Positions 7,847 to 16,368 of a stretch of DNA of 64,000 nt are shown piece by piece (within the stretch, counting starts at the first letter, position 1; the number at the start of each line of letters is the position of its first letter). Origin of the DNA: Lysobacter panacisoli (lineage in GTDB: Bacteria; Pseudomonadota; Gammaproteobacteria; Xanthomonadales; Xanthomonadaceae); contig NZ_VLNU01000001.1 of the NCBI RefSeq assembly GCF_009765165.1, positions 496,001 through 560,000 on the forward strand. The letters run 5' to 3'. The notes below the pieces were generated by a model, which saw only the letters and a list, made by a program, of their open reading frames with translations, was not told the origin of the DNA and made no database searches. Both the position numbers and the translations under genes were made by a program.

Positions 7847-9136
7847 TCAGCGCGAGAAGCGGATCACCGCGGTGGTGCCCTGCCCCGGCGCGCTGGCCAG
7901 GCTCACCGGCCAGCCGAAGCGCTCGCCGAGCCGGCGCACGATCGACAACCCCATGCCCTTGCCGTCGCTTTCGGTGTGGTCACCGCGGAAGAACGGATCG
8001 AAGGCCTTGGCCAGGATTTCCGGCGACATGCCGATGCCGCTGTCGCGGATCACCACGCGGTCGGGCATCAGGCGCACGTCGATGTTGCCGCTTTCGGTGA
8101 AGCGCACCGCGTTGCCGAGCAGGTTGCTGACCATCACACGCAACACGTGCGGCGGCGCCACCAGACGCGGCGAGCCCTCGTCGTGCACGCTCAGTGTCAC
8201 CGGACGATCGGCAAGCAGCGGACGCACGCGATCGACTTCGGCGGCGACGATGTCGCGTACCTCGAACTCCTCGCTCTGCGGTGCCACGTCGGCTTCGCGC
8301 GCGAGGATCAGGAAGGCCTCGATCACCGATTCCATGTCGCGGCCGGCCTGCTGGACGCGCGCCAGCGATCGCTGCGCGCGCGGGCTGTTGTCGGGATCGG
8401 CCAGCATCAGGTCGGTGGCGACGCGGATCACCGTCAGCGGCGTGCGCAGTTCGTGGCTCGCGTCGCGGGTGAAGTTGCGCTCGCGCTGGACGAAATCGCC
8501 CACGCGTTGCGACAAGCCGGTCAACGCACGCGAGAGTTTTCGCACTTCGTCGCCCGCGTCCGGCGGCAGGTGTGCGGGCGCGATGGCGCTGGCATCGGGG
8601 TCGCGCGGATCCCAGTGCGCGACCTGGTTGGCCAGCCAGGAGACCGGTGTCACCAGTCGCTTCGAGGTGCGATACGTCAGCCAGATCAGCACGCCGCTGG
8701 TCACCAGCGACAGCACCAGCGATACCAGCCCGGTCAGCAGCACCGACTGGTCGGCGAGCCACGCCGAGAACACCAGGTACAGCGTGCCCTGCGGGCGGCG
8801 GTCCACGTACACCAGCCGACCGCTGTCGCGCAGGCGTTGCACGCCGTTGCCGGTGACGCCGCGCAGCTCGTCCGGCAACGCGGGCCCAGCGACGCCGGGG
8901 ATCACCACGTAGCTCGACATGGTCGAGCTGCTGGGCATGCGATGGTTCGGATCGCGGCCATAGGCGTCCCAGAAGGCACGTGCCTCCTGCTCGACCCGCT
9001 TCTCCACGACCTTCTGGCGCACGATGACGCCGGTGAGCAGGATGCCCACCGTGATCACGATGCTGCCGATCAGTGCTTGCGTGATGAAGGCAAGTTTGAT
9101 CTTGCGCGGAAGTCCGTGCGCCATGATCTCGCGCAC
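7847..9136 (-). CDS. Sensor histidine kinase
   Basis: A 429-residue inner-membrane kinase: TM1 about 18-40, a small periplasmic domain, TM2 about 133-155, a HAMP-like linker, the HisKA helix with the H-box FTRDASHELRTPLTVI (His about 228), and an HATPase domain with N-box NLLGNAVRF, G1 DSGIGM, and G2 GKGMGLSIV. It should phosphorylate the response regulator encoded immediately upstream (3 nt gap). The start is uncertain: GTG at 9136 gives 429 residues and ATG at 9124 gives 425; neither has a strong Shine-Dalgarno. Its stimulus cannot be read from the sequence. The MacAB-like operon lies 167 bp downstream on the same strand and is a plausible target. Confidence 0.9.
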   Translation of the reverse strand: MREIMAHGLPRKIKLAFITQALIGSIVITVGILLTGVIVRQKVVEKRVEQEARAFWDAYGRDPNHRMPSSSTMSSYVVIPGVAGPALPDELRGVTGNGVQRLRDSGRLVYVDRRPQGTLYLVFSAWLADQSVLLTGLVSLVLSLVTSGVLIWLTYRTSKRLVTPVSWLANQVAHWDPRDPDASAIAPAHLPPDAGDEVRKLSRALTGLSQRVGDFVQRERNFTRDASHELRTPLTVIRVATDLMLADPDNSPRAQRSLARVQQAGRDMESVIEAFLILAREADVAPQSEEFEVRDIVAAEVDRVRPLLADRPVTLSVHDEGSPRLVAPPHVLRVMVSNLLGNAVRFTESGNIDVRLMPDRVVIRDSGIGMSPEILAKAFDPFFRGDHTESDGKGMGLSIVRRLGERFGWPVSLASAPGQGTTAVIRFSR

Positions 9137-9139
9137 CGC

Positions 9140-9856
9140 CTAGTCCGGCGGCTGTGAAATGTCCGCAACCCGGTACCCCGCGCTTTGCACCGTATGCAGC
9201 AGTTGCTTGTCGAACGGCTTGTCGATCGTCTTGCGCAGGTTGTAGAGGTGGCTGCGCAACGTGTCCGAATCGGGCAGGCCGTTGCCCCAGATCTCGCGTT
9301 CGATTTCCTGGCGGCTGACCACGCGCGGCGATTCGCGCATCAGGATGGTGAGCAGGCGCAGGCCGATCGGCGAAAGTTGCAGCTCGCTGCCACCGCGGGT
9401 CACGCGCAGGCTGGCCGGATCGAGCACGAGGTCGGCGACCTTGAGCACCTCGCCGCCGACCTGGCGGCGTTCGCGACGGATCAGGGCGCGCAGGCGCGCT
9501 TCCAGTTCCTGGATCGCAAAGGGTTTGGTGAGGTAGTCGTCGGCGCCCGCCCCCAGGCCGGTGAGCTTCTCGTCGAGCGTGTCGCGCGCCGTGAGCATCA
9601 GCACCGGCGTCGACTTGCGCGCTTCCTCGCGCAGCTTCTTGCACAGCTCGACGCCATCCATGCGCGGCAGCATGAGGTCGAGCACGATCACGTCGTAGTT
9701 GTTTTCGGTCGCCAGGCGGTAGCCGTCGAGGCCATCGCTGGCGTAGTCCACCTCGAAGCCGCGTCCTTCGAGGTATTCGCCGACCATTTCCGAGATGTTG
9801 CGGTTGTCCTCGACAATGAGGACCAGCCCGCCGTCCCTAGTACTGGTGCCCTGCAT
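9140..9856 (-). CDS. OmpR/PhoB-family response regulator
   Basis: A 238-residue regulator with an N-terminal receiver (acidic pair Glu16-Asp17 in VLIVEDN, phospho-acceptor Asp60 in VIVLDLMLPRMDG, switch Thr in LMLTARD, Lys in YLTKPF) and a C-terminal winged-helix DNA-binding domain (about 140-230) containing LSPIGLRLLTILM and SHLYNLRKTID. It precedes the histidine kinase and is presumably its partner. The start ATG at 9856 is followed by about 10 residues before the first receiver strand; GAGG lies some 9 nt upstream on the minus strand. The target genes are not directly visible; the efflux operon downstream is the nearest candidate. Confidence 0.92.
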   Translation of the reverse strand: MQGTSTRDGGLVLIVEDNRNISEMVGEYLEGRGFEVDYASDGLDGYRLATENNYDVIVLDLMLPRMDGVELCKKLREEARKSTPVLMLTARDTLDEKLTGLGAGADDYLTKPFAIQELEARLRALIRRERRQVGGEVLKVADLVLDPASLRVTRGGSELQLSPIGLRLLTILMRESPRVVSRQEIEREIWGNGLPDSDTLRSHLYNLRKTIDKPFDKQLLHTVQSAGYRVADISQPPD

Positions 9857-9968
9857 GCAGACCTCCCAAGCTTCAGCTTTGTGAAGGCTGCCTAGGACCC
9901 CGTAGAGGTTCCGTGAAGGCCGCCGCTGGACCTGAACAAGCCCCTTTCCCTACCCGCGAACCGCGCCC

Positions 9969-10310
9969 ATGCCCGTCGAACGCTTCTACCCGATCCTGCT
10001 GCTGCTCGGCTCCAACATCTTCATGACCTTCGCCTGGTACGGCCACCTGCGCTACAAGACGGCGCCGCTGGCGGTGGCGATCTTCGCCAGCTGGGGCATC
10101 GCCTTCTTCGAATACTGCCTGATGGTGCCGGCCAACCGCATGGGCAGCGCGGTGTATTCGGCCCCGCAGCTCAAGGGCATGCAGGAGGTCATCACGTTGC
10201 TGGTGTTCGCCGGCTTCTCCGCCTGGTACCTCGACCAGCCGCTGAAGTGGAACCACTGGGCCGGGTTCGCCCTGATCGTGGTCGCGGCGTGGCTGATCTT
10301 CCTCGACTGA
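9969..10310 (+). CDS. DMT-superfamily small membrane protein (DUF486)
   Basis: A 113-residue protein with four hydrophobic helices and the DUF486 landmarks: LLLGSNIFMTFAWYGHL in helix 1, WGIAFFEYCLMVPANR in helix 2, and a C-terminal FALIVVAAWLIFLD helix. The family resembles half-size drug/metabolite transporters and likely dimerises in the inner membrane, but no substrate is known. The ATG at 9969 begins directly on helix 1. The gene is divergent from the response regulator and ends 6 nt from the convergent DUF962 gene, so it is probably monocistronic. Confidence 0.85.
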   Translation: MPVERFYPILLLLGSNIFMTFAWYGHLRYKTAPLAVAIFASWGIAFFEYCLMVPANRMGSAVYSAPQLKGMQEVITLLVFAGFSAWYLDQPLKWNHWAGFALIVVAAWLIFLD

Positions 10311-10316
10311 GATCGC

Positions 10317-10619
10317 CTAGAACTTCAGCTTCCCGCTGAGGATGTCCTTGAACATCACCCAGTCGCCGGCGAACGAATAGAACGGGTACTTGAAGGTCGC
10401 CGGGCGGTTCTTCTCGAAGAAGAAGTGGCCGACCCAGGCGAAGCCGTAGCCGCACAGCAGCGCCGCCAGCAACCACCATGCGTTGCCGCGCGCGATCGCG
10501 ACGGCGACCAGCACCAGCACGCCGCAGCTGCCGATGAAATGCAGACGCCGGCTGGTGCGATGGCTGTGTTCGCTGAGGTAGAACGGATAGAACTCGCGGA
10601 AGCTGGCGAAGCGTTTCAT
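10317..10619 (-). CDS. Mpo1-like DUF962 membrane protein
   Basis: A 100-residue protein of the DUF962/Mpo1-like family. It shows the short N-terminal FREFYPFYLSEHSHRTSRRL segment with conserved His residues, two hydrophobic helices (about 29-58), and the C-terminal AWVGHFFFEKNRPATFKYP motif with the conserved His, Glu and Asn. In yeast the family member Mpo1 is an iron-dependent dioxygenase in fatty-acid alpha-oxidation; for bacterial short forms this activity is only an extrapolation. The start at 10619 matches the family N-terminus; the longer upstream frame overlaps unrelated DNA and is rejected. Confidence 0.85.
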   Translation of the reverse strand: MKRFASFREFYPFYLSEHSHRTSRRLHFIGSCGVLVLVAVAIARGNAWWLLAALLCGYGFAWVGHFFFEKNRPATFKYPFYSFAGDWVMFKDILSGKLKF

Positions 10620-10701
10620 CGGTCTGTTCCCTCCGCCCCCATTGTGCCTGCGCGCAGGGCGCGCCGGCGATGCCGCGCGGCCGTCCGTCGGCACGCCGGA
10701 C

Positions 10702-11526
10702 TCAGCCCTTCTCGGCCGCCTTGGCGCGATCCCACAGCCGGTCCTGCTCGTCCAGCGACAACGCCGACAGCGTGCCCCCCTCGGCATCGGCCAGCGCTTC
10801 CATCGCGCGGAAACGGCGTTCGAACTTGAGGTTGGCGCGACGCATCGCCGCGCCGACATCGACCTTCGCGTGCCGTGCCAGGTTGGCGCAGACGAACAGC
10901 ACGTCGCCGATCTCGTCCTCGAGCCGGTCGCGCGCGCCCGCGTCGCCGGGATCGGCGTCGAGCGCGGCGAACTCCACGCGCACCTCGTCGATCTCCTCGT
11001 GCAGCTTGGCGATCACCGGCGTCACGTCGGGCCAGTCGAAGCCCACGCGCGCGGCGCGCTTCTGCAGCTTCACCGCACGCTGCCATTCGGGCAGACCGCG
11101 CGCGATGCCGGCCAGCGCGGAGCGATCCTCGTGCCCGTTGGCTTCGCGCTCGCGGCGCTTGTGTTCTTCCCACGCCACGGTCTGTGCCTGCGCGTCCTCG
11201 ACCGCTTCCGTGGACGCGCCGAACACGTGCGGATGGCGGCGCACCATCTTGTCGCTGATCGCGGCGACCACGTCGCCGAATCCGAATGCGCCCTGCTCGC
11301 GCGCCATCTGCGCATGGAACACCACCTGCAACAGCAGGTCGCCCAGTTCGTCCTTCAGATCGTCCAGGTCGCCGCGGTCGATCGCGTCGGCGACCTCGTA
11401 GGCTTCCTCGATCGTGTACGGCGCAATGGTCGAAAAGTCCTGCTCCAGATCCCACGGGCAACCGCCCTGCGGATCGCGCAGGCGGGCCATGATCTGGAGC
11501 AGGCGGCCGATGTCGTGGTCGCTCAT
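10702..11526 (-). CDS. mazG: Nucleoside triphosphate pyrophosphohydrolase MazG
   Basis: A 274-residue two-domain MazG. The enzyme hydrolyses NTPs to NMP and pyrophosphate, a house-cleaning and stress-linked role. Domain 1 begins with LLQIMARLRDPQGGCPWDLEQ, carries the metal-binding IEEAYEVADAI and DELGDLLLQVVFHAQ motifs; domain 2 repeats the pattern with KLHEEIDEVRVE and LEDEIGDVLFVCANLAR, followed by NLKFERRFRAME. The length is close to E. coli MazG (263). The ATG at 11526 opens directly on the family start MSDHDIGRLLQIMARL. It follows cysQ by 29 nt and is the last gene in a nudE-cysQ-mazG set concerned with nucleotide clean-up. Confidence 0.94.
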   Translation of the reverse strand: MSDHDIGRLLQIMARLRDPQGGCPWDLEQDFSTIAPYTIEEAYEVADAIDRGDLDDLKDELGDLLLQVVFHAQMAREQGAFGFGDVVAAISDKMVRRHPHVFGASTEAVEDAQAQTVAWEEHKRREREANGHEDRSALAGIARGLPEWQRAVKLQKRAARVGFDWPDVTPVIAKLHEEIDEVRVEFAALDADPGDAGARDRLEDEIGDVLFVCANLARHAKVDVGAAMRRANLKFERRFRAMEALADAEGGTLSALSLDEQDRLWDRAKAAEKG

Positions 11527-11555
11527 GGAATCGTCGGGTCCGTTGCGGTGTGCCG

Positions 11556-12371
11556 TCACGGCGTGTGCCAGTCGGTCTCGCCCATCCACTGCCGCCACGG
11601 CAGCGCCGTATCGCCCAGCGCGATGAAGTCGCCGTTGAGGATGCGGTCGCGCTGGTTGTAACGGAATGGGCGGCCGTGCGGGTCGAGCACCGCGCCGCCC
11701 GCACCTTCCAGCACGCATTGGCCGGCGGCGGTGTCCCATTCGCTGGTCGGACCGAAACGCGGGTACACGTCGAGCCCGCCGTCGGCGAGCCGGCAGAACT
11801 TCAGCGACGAGCCGAGCCCGACCGGTTCGGTCGCGCCCATGCGGTCGATGAAGGCCTGCGTGCGCGTATCGCGGTGCGAGCGGCTGGCGGCGACGCGCAG
11901 GGGCGCTGACGCCGGCGCGCGCACGCGCAGCGCGGTTTCGGTGCCGTTCTCGCGGCGGAATCCGCCGAGCGTCGCGCCGCCGTGCCAGAGCGTGCCGGTC
12001 ACCGGCGCCTGCACGACGCCGAACACGGCCACGCCGTCCTCGATCAGCGCGATGTTCACGGTGAACTCGCCGTTGCGCTTGACGAACTCGCGCGTGCCGT
12101 CGAGCGGATCCACCAGCCACAGCCGCGACCATTGCCGGCGCTGTGCGGTCGACACCTCGTGCGCGGATTCCTCCGACAGCACCGGGATGTCCGGGGTGAT
12201 GCGCGCCAGCCCATCGACGATGCAGCGGTGCGCGGCGAGGTCGGCGGCGGTGAGCGGCGAATCGTCGTCCTTGTGCTCGACCGCGAAGTCGCTGTCGTAG
12301 ATGCCCAGGATCGCGGCCGCCGCGTCCTGCGCGAGGGCGATGACGTCTTCGCGGAGCGCGTGCGGGATCAT
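11556..12371 (-). CDS. cysQ: 3'(2'),5'-bisphosphate nucleotidase CysQ
   Basis: A 271-residue inositol-monophosphatase-fold enzyme that removes 3'-phosphate from PAP and PAPS during sulfate assimilation, preventing PAP build-up. The metal-site motifs are clear: DSPLTAADLAAH near residue 37, IPVLSEES with the catalytic Glu pair, WLVDPLDGTREFVKRNGEFT, and the late WDTAAGQCVLEGAGG. FVKRNGEFTVNIALI is characteristic of CysQ within the superfamily. The ATG at 12371 overlaps the nudE stop by 4 bp, showing translational coupling. A periplasmic or membrane location is not suggested; there is no signal peptide. Confidence 0.93.
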   Translation of the reverse strand: MIPHALREDVIALAQDAAAAILGIYDSDFAVEHKDDDSPLTAADLAAHRCIVDGLARITPDIPVLSEESAHEVSTAQRRQWSRLWLVDPLDGTREFVKRNGEFTVNIALIEDGVAVFGVVQAPVTGTLWHGGATLGGFRRENGTETALRVRAPASAPLRVAASRSHRDTRTQAFIDRMGATEPVGLGSSLKFCRLADGGLDVYPRFGPTSEWDTAAGQCVLEGAGGAVLDPHGRPFRYNQRDRILNGDFIALGDTALPWRQWMGETDWHTP

Positions 12372-12919
12372 GCCGGCTGCGTCCTCAGCCATTCGCGGGC
12401 GATGAACAGCGCGGCGATGCTGCGGCCTTCGGAGAAGTCCTCGCGCAGGATCAGCTGGTGCAGGTCGTCTAGCTTCCACGGCACCACTTCGAGCTCCTCC
12501 GGTTCGTCGCCGGGCAGGCGCTCGGGATACAGATCGCGTGCCAACACCAGGTGCGCCTGGTGGCTCATGTAGGTCGGCGCGAGCGTCAGCGCGCGCAGCA
12601 CGGTGATGTCGCGCGCGCCGTAGCCGGCTTCTTCCTTCAGTTCGCGGTCGGCGGCCTGCTCCGGCGTTTCGCCCGCGTCGATGCGGCCCTTCACCAGGCC
12701 CAGCTCGTAACGATGAACGCCGGCTGCGTATTCCCGCACCAGCAGCACGGTGTCCGCGTCCAGCATCGGCACCACCACCACCGCGCCGTGGCCGCGGCCG
12801 TGCAGCCGCTCGTAGTGGCGGCGCTCGCCGTTGGCGAACTCCAGGTCGAGGCGTTCGAGCCGGTACGGGCCGGCGTCGTGCTCGGTGATGCGGTGGATCG
12901 TGGGCAGGCGACGGGACAT
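12368..12919 (-). CDS. nudE: ADP compounds hydrolase NudE (Nudix)
   Basis: A 183-residue Nudix hydrolase. The Nudix box at about residues 95-117 is complete (G-x5-E-x7-REL-x-EE-x-GY, seen as GRIDAGETPEQAADRELKEE). The N-terminal ANGERRHYERLHGRGHGAV and VPMLDADTVLLVREYAAGV strands match the NudE type, which acts on ADP-ribose, Ap3A and NADH. The gene heads the nudE-cysQ-mazG unit and faces bioA across a 104-bp divergent gap that should hold both promoters. The start at 12919 is the first ATG and fits the family length. Confidence 0.92.
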   Translation of the reverse strand: MSRRLPTIHRITEHDAGPYRLERLDLEFANGERRHYERLHGRGHGAVVVVPMLDADTVLLVREYAAGVHRYELGLVKGRIDAGETPEQAADRELKEEAGYGARDITVLRALTLAPTYMSHQAHLVLARDLYPERLPGDEPEELEVVPWKLDDLHQLILREDFSEGRSIAALFIAREWLRTQPA

Positions 12920-13011
12920 GCACTATCCGGAAGGGGAGCGGCGGACCGGGCGACGGCGACCTGCGGGTCGCGGCGCACGGGCGGACGACGGTGCTGGGGC
13001 CTCGACCCGGC

Positions 13012-13017
13012 GATAAT
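13012..13017 (+). promoter_or_regulatory. Possible -10 box of bioA
   Basis: GATAAT (five of six matches to TATAAT) ends 6 nt before the ATG at 13024. If used, transcription would begin at or a few bases into the first ATG, so the message would be leaderless or translation would use the second ATG at 13045. No convincing -35 is visible at 17 bp. Confidence 0.35.
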
Positions 13018-13023
13018 GGGCGG

Positions 13024-14448
13024 ATGCAGCACTCCGATCCCCCGATGATAACGAACGTCGGCGTCGATGCAGACGCCTGGCGCGCGCGCGACCTCGACGT
13101 CCTCTGGCACCCGTGCACGCAGATGCGCGAGCACCTCGACGGCCACACCCTGCCCCTGCTCCCGGTCGCCCGCGGCGAAGGCGCGTGGCTCATAGGCCCG
13201 GACGGCCGGCGCACGCTGGACGCCATCAGCAGCTGGTGGACCAACCTGTTCGGCCACGCCGAGCCGCGCATCGCCGCCGCCATCGCCCGCCAGGCGAACA
13301 CGCTGGAACACGTGATCCTCGCCGGCTGCTCGCATGCGCCGGCGGTGGAACTGGCCGAGCGGCTGCTCAAGATCGCGCCGCGCGAGATCGGCCGCGAACC
13401 GCTGGCCAAGGTCTTCTACGCCGACAACGGTTCGGCCGGCGTGGAAGTCGCACTGAAGATGGCCTTCCACTGGTTCCGCAATCGCGGCGTCGAGGGTCGC
13501 ACCAAGTTCATCGCGCTCGACAACGGCTACCACGGCGAAACGCTGGGCGCGCTCGCGGTCGGCGACATCCCGCTGTATCGCCGCGTGTACGCGCCGCTGC
13601 TCGCCGAGGCGCTGTTCGCGCCCTCGCCCGATGCCTACCTGCGCGAACCCGGCGAAACCCCGGCCGATCGCGCACGCCGCGCCGCCGACGGCCTGCGCGA
13701 ACTGCTCGAACGCCACGCCGGTGAAGTCTGCGCGCTGATCCTGGAGCCGCGCGTGCAGTGCGCCGGCGGCATGCGCATGCACGACCCGCTGTACCTGACG
13801 CTGGCACGCGAACTGTGCGACGAGCACGGCGTGTTCCTGATCGCCGACGAGATCGCCGTCGGCTTCGGCCGCACCGGCACGCTGTTCGCGAGCGAACAGT
13901 CGGCCGTGCAGCCGGACCTGATGTGCCTGTCGAAGGGACTCACCGGCGGCGCGCTGCCGCTGGCCGCGGTGCTGGCGACGCAGACCATCTACGACGGCTT
14001 CCTTGACGCCTCACGCGAGAAGGCCTTCCTGCATTCGCACAGCTACACCGGCAATCCGCTGGCGTGCGCGGCGGCACTGGCGTCGCTGGACATCCTCGAA
14101 CGCGACGACGTCATCGTCCGCAATCGCAACACGTCCGCGCGGATGGCATCGCTCGCAGCGCCACTGATGGACCACCCGCATGTCGCCGACGTACGCCAGG
14201 CCGGCATGATCGTCGCGTTCGAACTCGCCCGCGACGGCCGCGCTCGCACGCCGTTCGATCCGTCCGAACGCATCGGCCTGCGCGCCTACCGTGCCGCCCT
14301 GCAGCGCGGCGTGCTGCTGCGTCCGCTCGGCGACGTGCTGTACTGGATGCCGCCGTACTGCATCGACGAGGACGCGCTGCAGCTGCTCGCGCGCACCACG
14401 CGCGAATCCATCGACCACGCCATCGCCGAGGCGAACGCATGCGCCTGA
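13024..14448 (+). CDS. bioA: Adenosylmethionine-8-amino-7-oxononanoate aminotransferase
   Basis: A 474-residue PLP enzyme of biotin synthesis that converts KAPA to DAPA with S-adenosylmethionine as amino donor. The N-terminal LWHPCTQMREH and the SSWWTNLFGHAEPRIAAAI loop are BioA-specific. FYADNGSAGVEVALKMAFHW binds cofactor phosphate, and the Schiff-base lysine is in LMCLSKGLTGG; HSHSYTGNPLACAAALASL follows. Start choice: ATG 13024 or 13045 (seven residues shorter); both fit, and a -10-like box just upstream bears on this. The stop lies within the start of rsmE (10-nt overlap). No other biotin gene is in the window. Confidence 0.95.
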   Translation: MQHSDPPMITNVGVDADAWRARDLDVLWHPCTQMREHLDGHTLPLLPVARGEGAWLIGPDGRRTLDAISSWWTNLFGHAEPRIAAAIARQANTLEHVILAGCSHAPAVELAERLLKIAPREIGREPLAKVFYADNGSAGVEVALKMAFHWFRNRGVEGRTKFIALDNGYHGETLGALAVGDIPLYRRVYAPLLAEALFAPSPDAYLREPGETPADRARRAADGLRELLERHAGEVCALILEPRVQCAGGMRMHDPLYLTLARELCDEHGVFLIADEIAVGFGRTGTLFASEQSAVQPDLMCLSKGLTGGALPLAAVLATQTIYDGFLDASREKAFLHSHSYTGNPLACAAALASLDILERDDVIVRNRNTSARMASLAAPLMDHPHVADVRQAGMIVAFELARDGRARTPFDPSERIGLRAYRAALQRGVLLRPLGDVLYWMPPYCIDEDALQLLARTTRESIDHAIAEANACA

Positions 14449-15176
14449 CCCGCGTCCACGTCGAACAACCGCTGCGCGCCGGCAGCGAGACCGCCCTGCC
14501 CGAAAGCGCGGCCGCCCACCTCGTACGCGTGCTGCGCCTGGGCGTGGGCGATGCCTGCGTGCTGTTCAACGGCGACGGCCACGATTACGCCGCACGCATC
14601 GTCGCGGCGAACAAGCGCGAACTGCGCGTGGCCGTGGAGTCGGTCGCACCGGTCGAACGCGAATCGCCGCTGCAGCTGGTGTTGCTGCAGGGCGTCGCGC
14701 GCGGCGAGAAGATGGACCTGATCCTGCAGAAGGCGACCGAACTCGGCGCCGCCGCGTTCCATCCGTTGTGGTCGCAGCGCAGCGAGGTGAAGCTCGATGA
14801 AGCGCGCGCGGAAAAGCGCCTGGCGCACTGGCGCAGCGTGGTGTCGTCGGCCTGCGAACAGAGCGGCCGCGCGCAGGTACCGGCCGTCGCGGCACCGCTG
14901 TCGTTGACCGCGACGCTGGCCACGCTGCCCGCTGGCGGCCTGCGCCTGATCCTCGATCCGGAAGGCGAACTCGCCTTCGACACGCTCACGGTGGATGCGG
15001 ACGCACCCGTGTACCTCGCCATCGGCCCGGAAGGCGGCTGGTCCGACCTCGACCGCGAACAGCTGCGCGCCGCGGGTTTCCGCGGCCTGCGCCTGGGCCC
15101 GCGCATCCTGCGCACCGAAACCGCGGGGCTCGCGGCGATCGCGGCGCTGCAGGCGAGGTTCGGCGACCTCGCCTGA
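14439..15176 (+). CDS. rsmE: 16S rRNA (uracil-1498-N3)-methyltransferase RsmE
   Basis: A 245-residue SPOUT methyltransferase that modifies U1498 of 16S rRNA near the decoding centre. N-terminal PUA-like beta domain (LTRVHVEQPL ... HLVRVLRLGVGD), then the KMDLILQKATELGAAAFHPL helix and the trefoil-knot SAM site YLAIGPEGGWSDLDREQL and LGPRILRTETAGLAA. Every family landmark is intact and length is normal. It overlaps bioA by 10 nt and is co-transcribed with it. It converges with the alcohol dehydrogenase gene 32 bp downstream; a small CGTCC/GGACG hairpin with a GTGA loop lies between them but has no T tract. Confidence 0.95.
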   Translation: MRLTRVHVEQPLRAGSETALPESAAAHLVRVLRLGVGDACVLFNGDGHDYAARIVAANKRELRVAVESVAPVERESPLQLVLLQGVARGEKMDLILQKATELGAAAFHPLWSQRSEVKLDEARAEKRLAHWRSVVSSACEQSGRAQVPAVAAPLSLTATLATLPAGGLRLILDPEGELAFDTLTVDADAPVYLAIGPEGGWSDLDREQLRAAGFRGLRLGPRILRTETAGLAAIAALQARFGDLA

Positions 15177-15208
15177 CGCGGCGTGCGCTCGTCCGTGAGG
15201 ACGGATCG

Positions 15209-16237
15209 CTAGGCGGCCATGTCGAGGACGATTCGACCTTCGATCTCGCCCTTGTGCATGCGGGCGAAGATGTCGTTGATGTTCTCCAGCTTCTCGGCGG
15301 CAACGGTGGCCGCCACCTTGCCCTGCGCGGCGAACTCCAGCGATTCCTGCAGGTCCAGCCGGGTGCCGACGATCGAACCGCGCACCGTGATGCCGTTGAG
15401 CACGATGCCGAAGATGTCCAGCGGGAAGCTGCCCGGCGGCAGGCCCACCAGCGACATCGTGCCGCGACGCCGCAGCATTCCCAGCGCCTGCTCGAATGCC
15501 TTCGGCGACACCGCCGTGACCAGCGCGCCATGCGCCCCGCCGATCTCCTTCTTGAGGAACGCAGCCGGGTCGGTGGTGAGTGCGTTGACGGTGGCGGTGG
15601 CGCCCAGGCGCCGCGCGAAATCGAGCTTGTCGTCGTCCACGTCGACCGCGGCCACGTTCAGGCCCATCGCCTTCGCGTACTGCACCGCCATGTGGCCGAG
15701 GCCGCCGATGCCGGAGATCACCACCCAGTCGCCGGGACGGGTGTCGGTCATCTTCAGGCCCTTGTAGACGGTGACGCCGGCGCACAGCACCGGCGCGATC
15801 TCGACGAAGCCGATCCCCTTGGGCAGATGACCAACGTAGCCGGCGTCGGCCAGCGTGTACTGCGCGAAACCGCCATTGACCGAATAGCCGGTGTTGCGCT
15901 GCTGTTCGCACAACGTCTCCCAGCCGCCCAGGCAGTGTTCGCAATAGCCGCAGGCCGAATACAACCAGGGCACGCCGACGCGATCGCCCTCCTTGACGTG
16001 GCTGACGCCGGCACCGACCGCGACCACGTGGCCCACGCCTTCGTGGCCCGGAATGAACGGCGGCGACGGCTTTACCGGCCAGTCGCCTTCGGCCGCGTGC
16101 AGGTCGGTATGGCACACGCCACAGGCCTCGATCTTCACCAGCACGTCGCCGGGTCCGGGCTTCGGCACCGGGACTTCCTCAATCACCAGCGGCTTGCCGA
16201 ATGCGCGCACCACCGCGGCCTTCATGGTCCTGTCCAT
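15209..16237 (-). CDS. adhP: Zinc-dependent alcohol dehydrogenase AdhP type
   Basis: A 342-residue medium-chain dehydrogenase, likely NAD-dependent and ethanol-preferring, cytoplasmic. The catalytic zinc ligands are in [10 protein letters not shown] (about 38-47) and [11 protein letters not shown]; the structural zinc is held by four Cys in [16 protein letters not shown]. The cofactor fold carries [19 protein letters not shown] and the Asp of [10 protein letters not shown], which favours [21 protein letters not shown] is typical of AdhP. The ATG at 16237 has AGGAG 8 nt upstream and is preferred to ATG 16225. It is transcribed alone, downstream of but well separated from the acyltransferase gene. 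Confidence 0.93.
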   Translation of the reverse strand: MDRTMKAAVVRAFGKPLVIEEVPVPKPGPGDVLVKIEACGVCHTDLHAAEGDWPVKPSPPFIPGHEGVGHVVAVGAGVSHVKEGDRVGVPWLYSACGYCEHCLGGWETLCEQQRNTGYSVNGGFAQYTLADAGYVGHLPKGIGFVEIAPVLCAGVTVYKGLKMTDTRPGDWVVISGIGGLGHMAVQYAKAMGLNVAAVDVDDDKLDFARRLGATATVNALTTDPAAFLKKEIGGAHGALVTAVSPKAFEQALGMLRRRGTMSLVGLPPGSFPLDIFGIVLNGITVRGSIVGTRLDLQESLEFAAQGKVAATVAAEKLENINDIFARMHKGEIEGRIVLDMAA

Positions 16238-16368
16238 GCTCGATCTCCTGTGGGAAGCCGGACGTCACGCCGCGCCGGAACGCGGCGGAAGACCGGCATC
16301 GTGCGACGCCGGCCATTCATGGGCGGTGAAGTGCGTGCCGCAGGCCCCAGCGGGGGCCCGGAGTCGAG

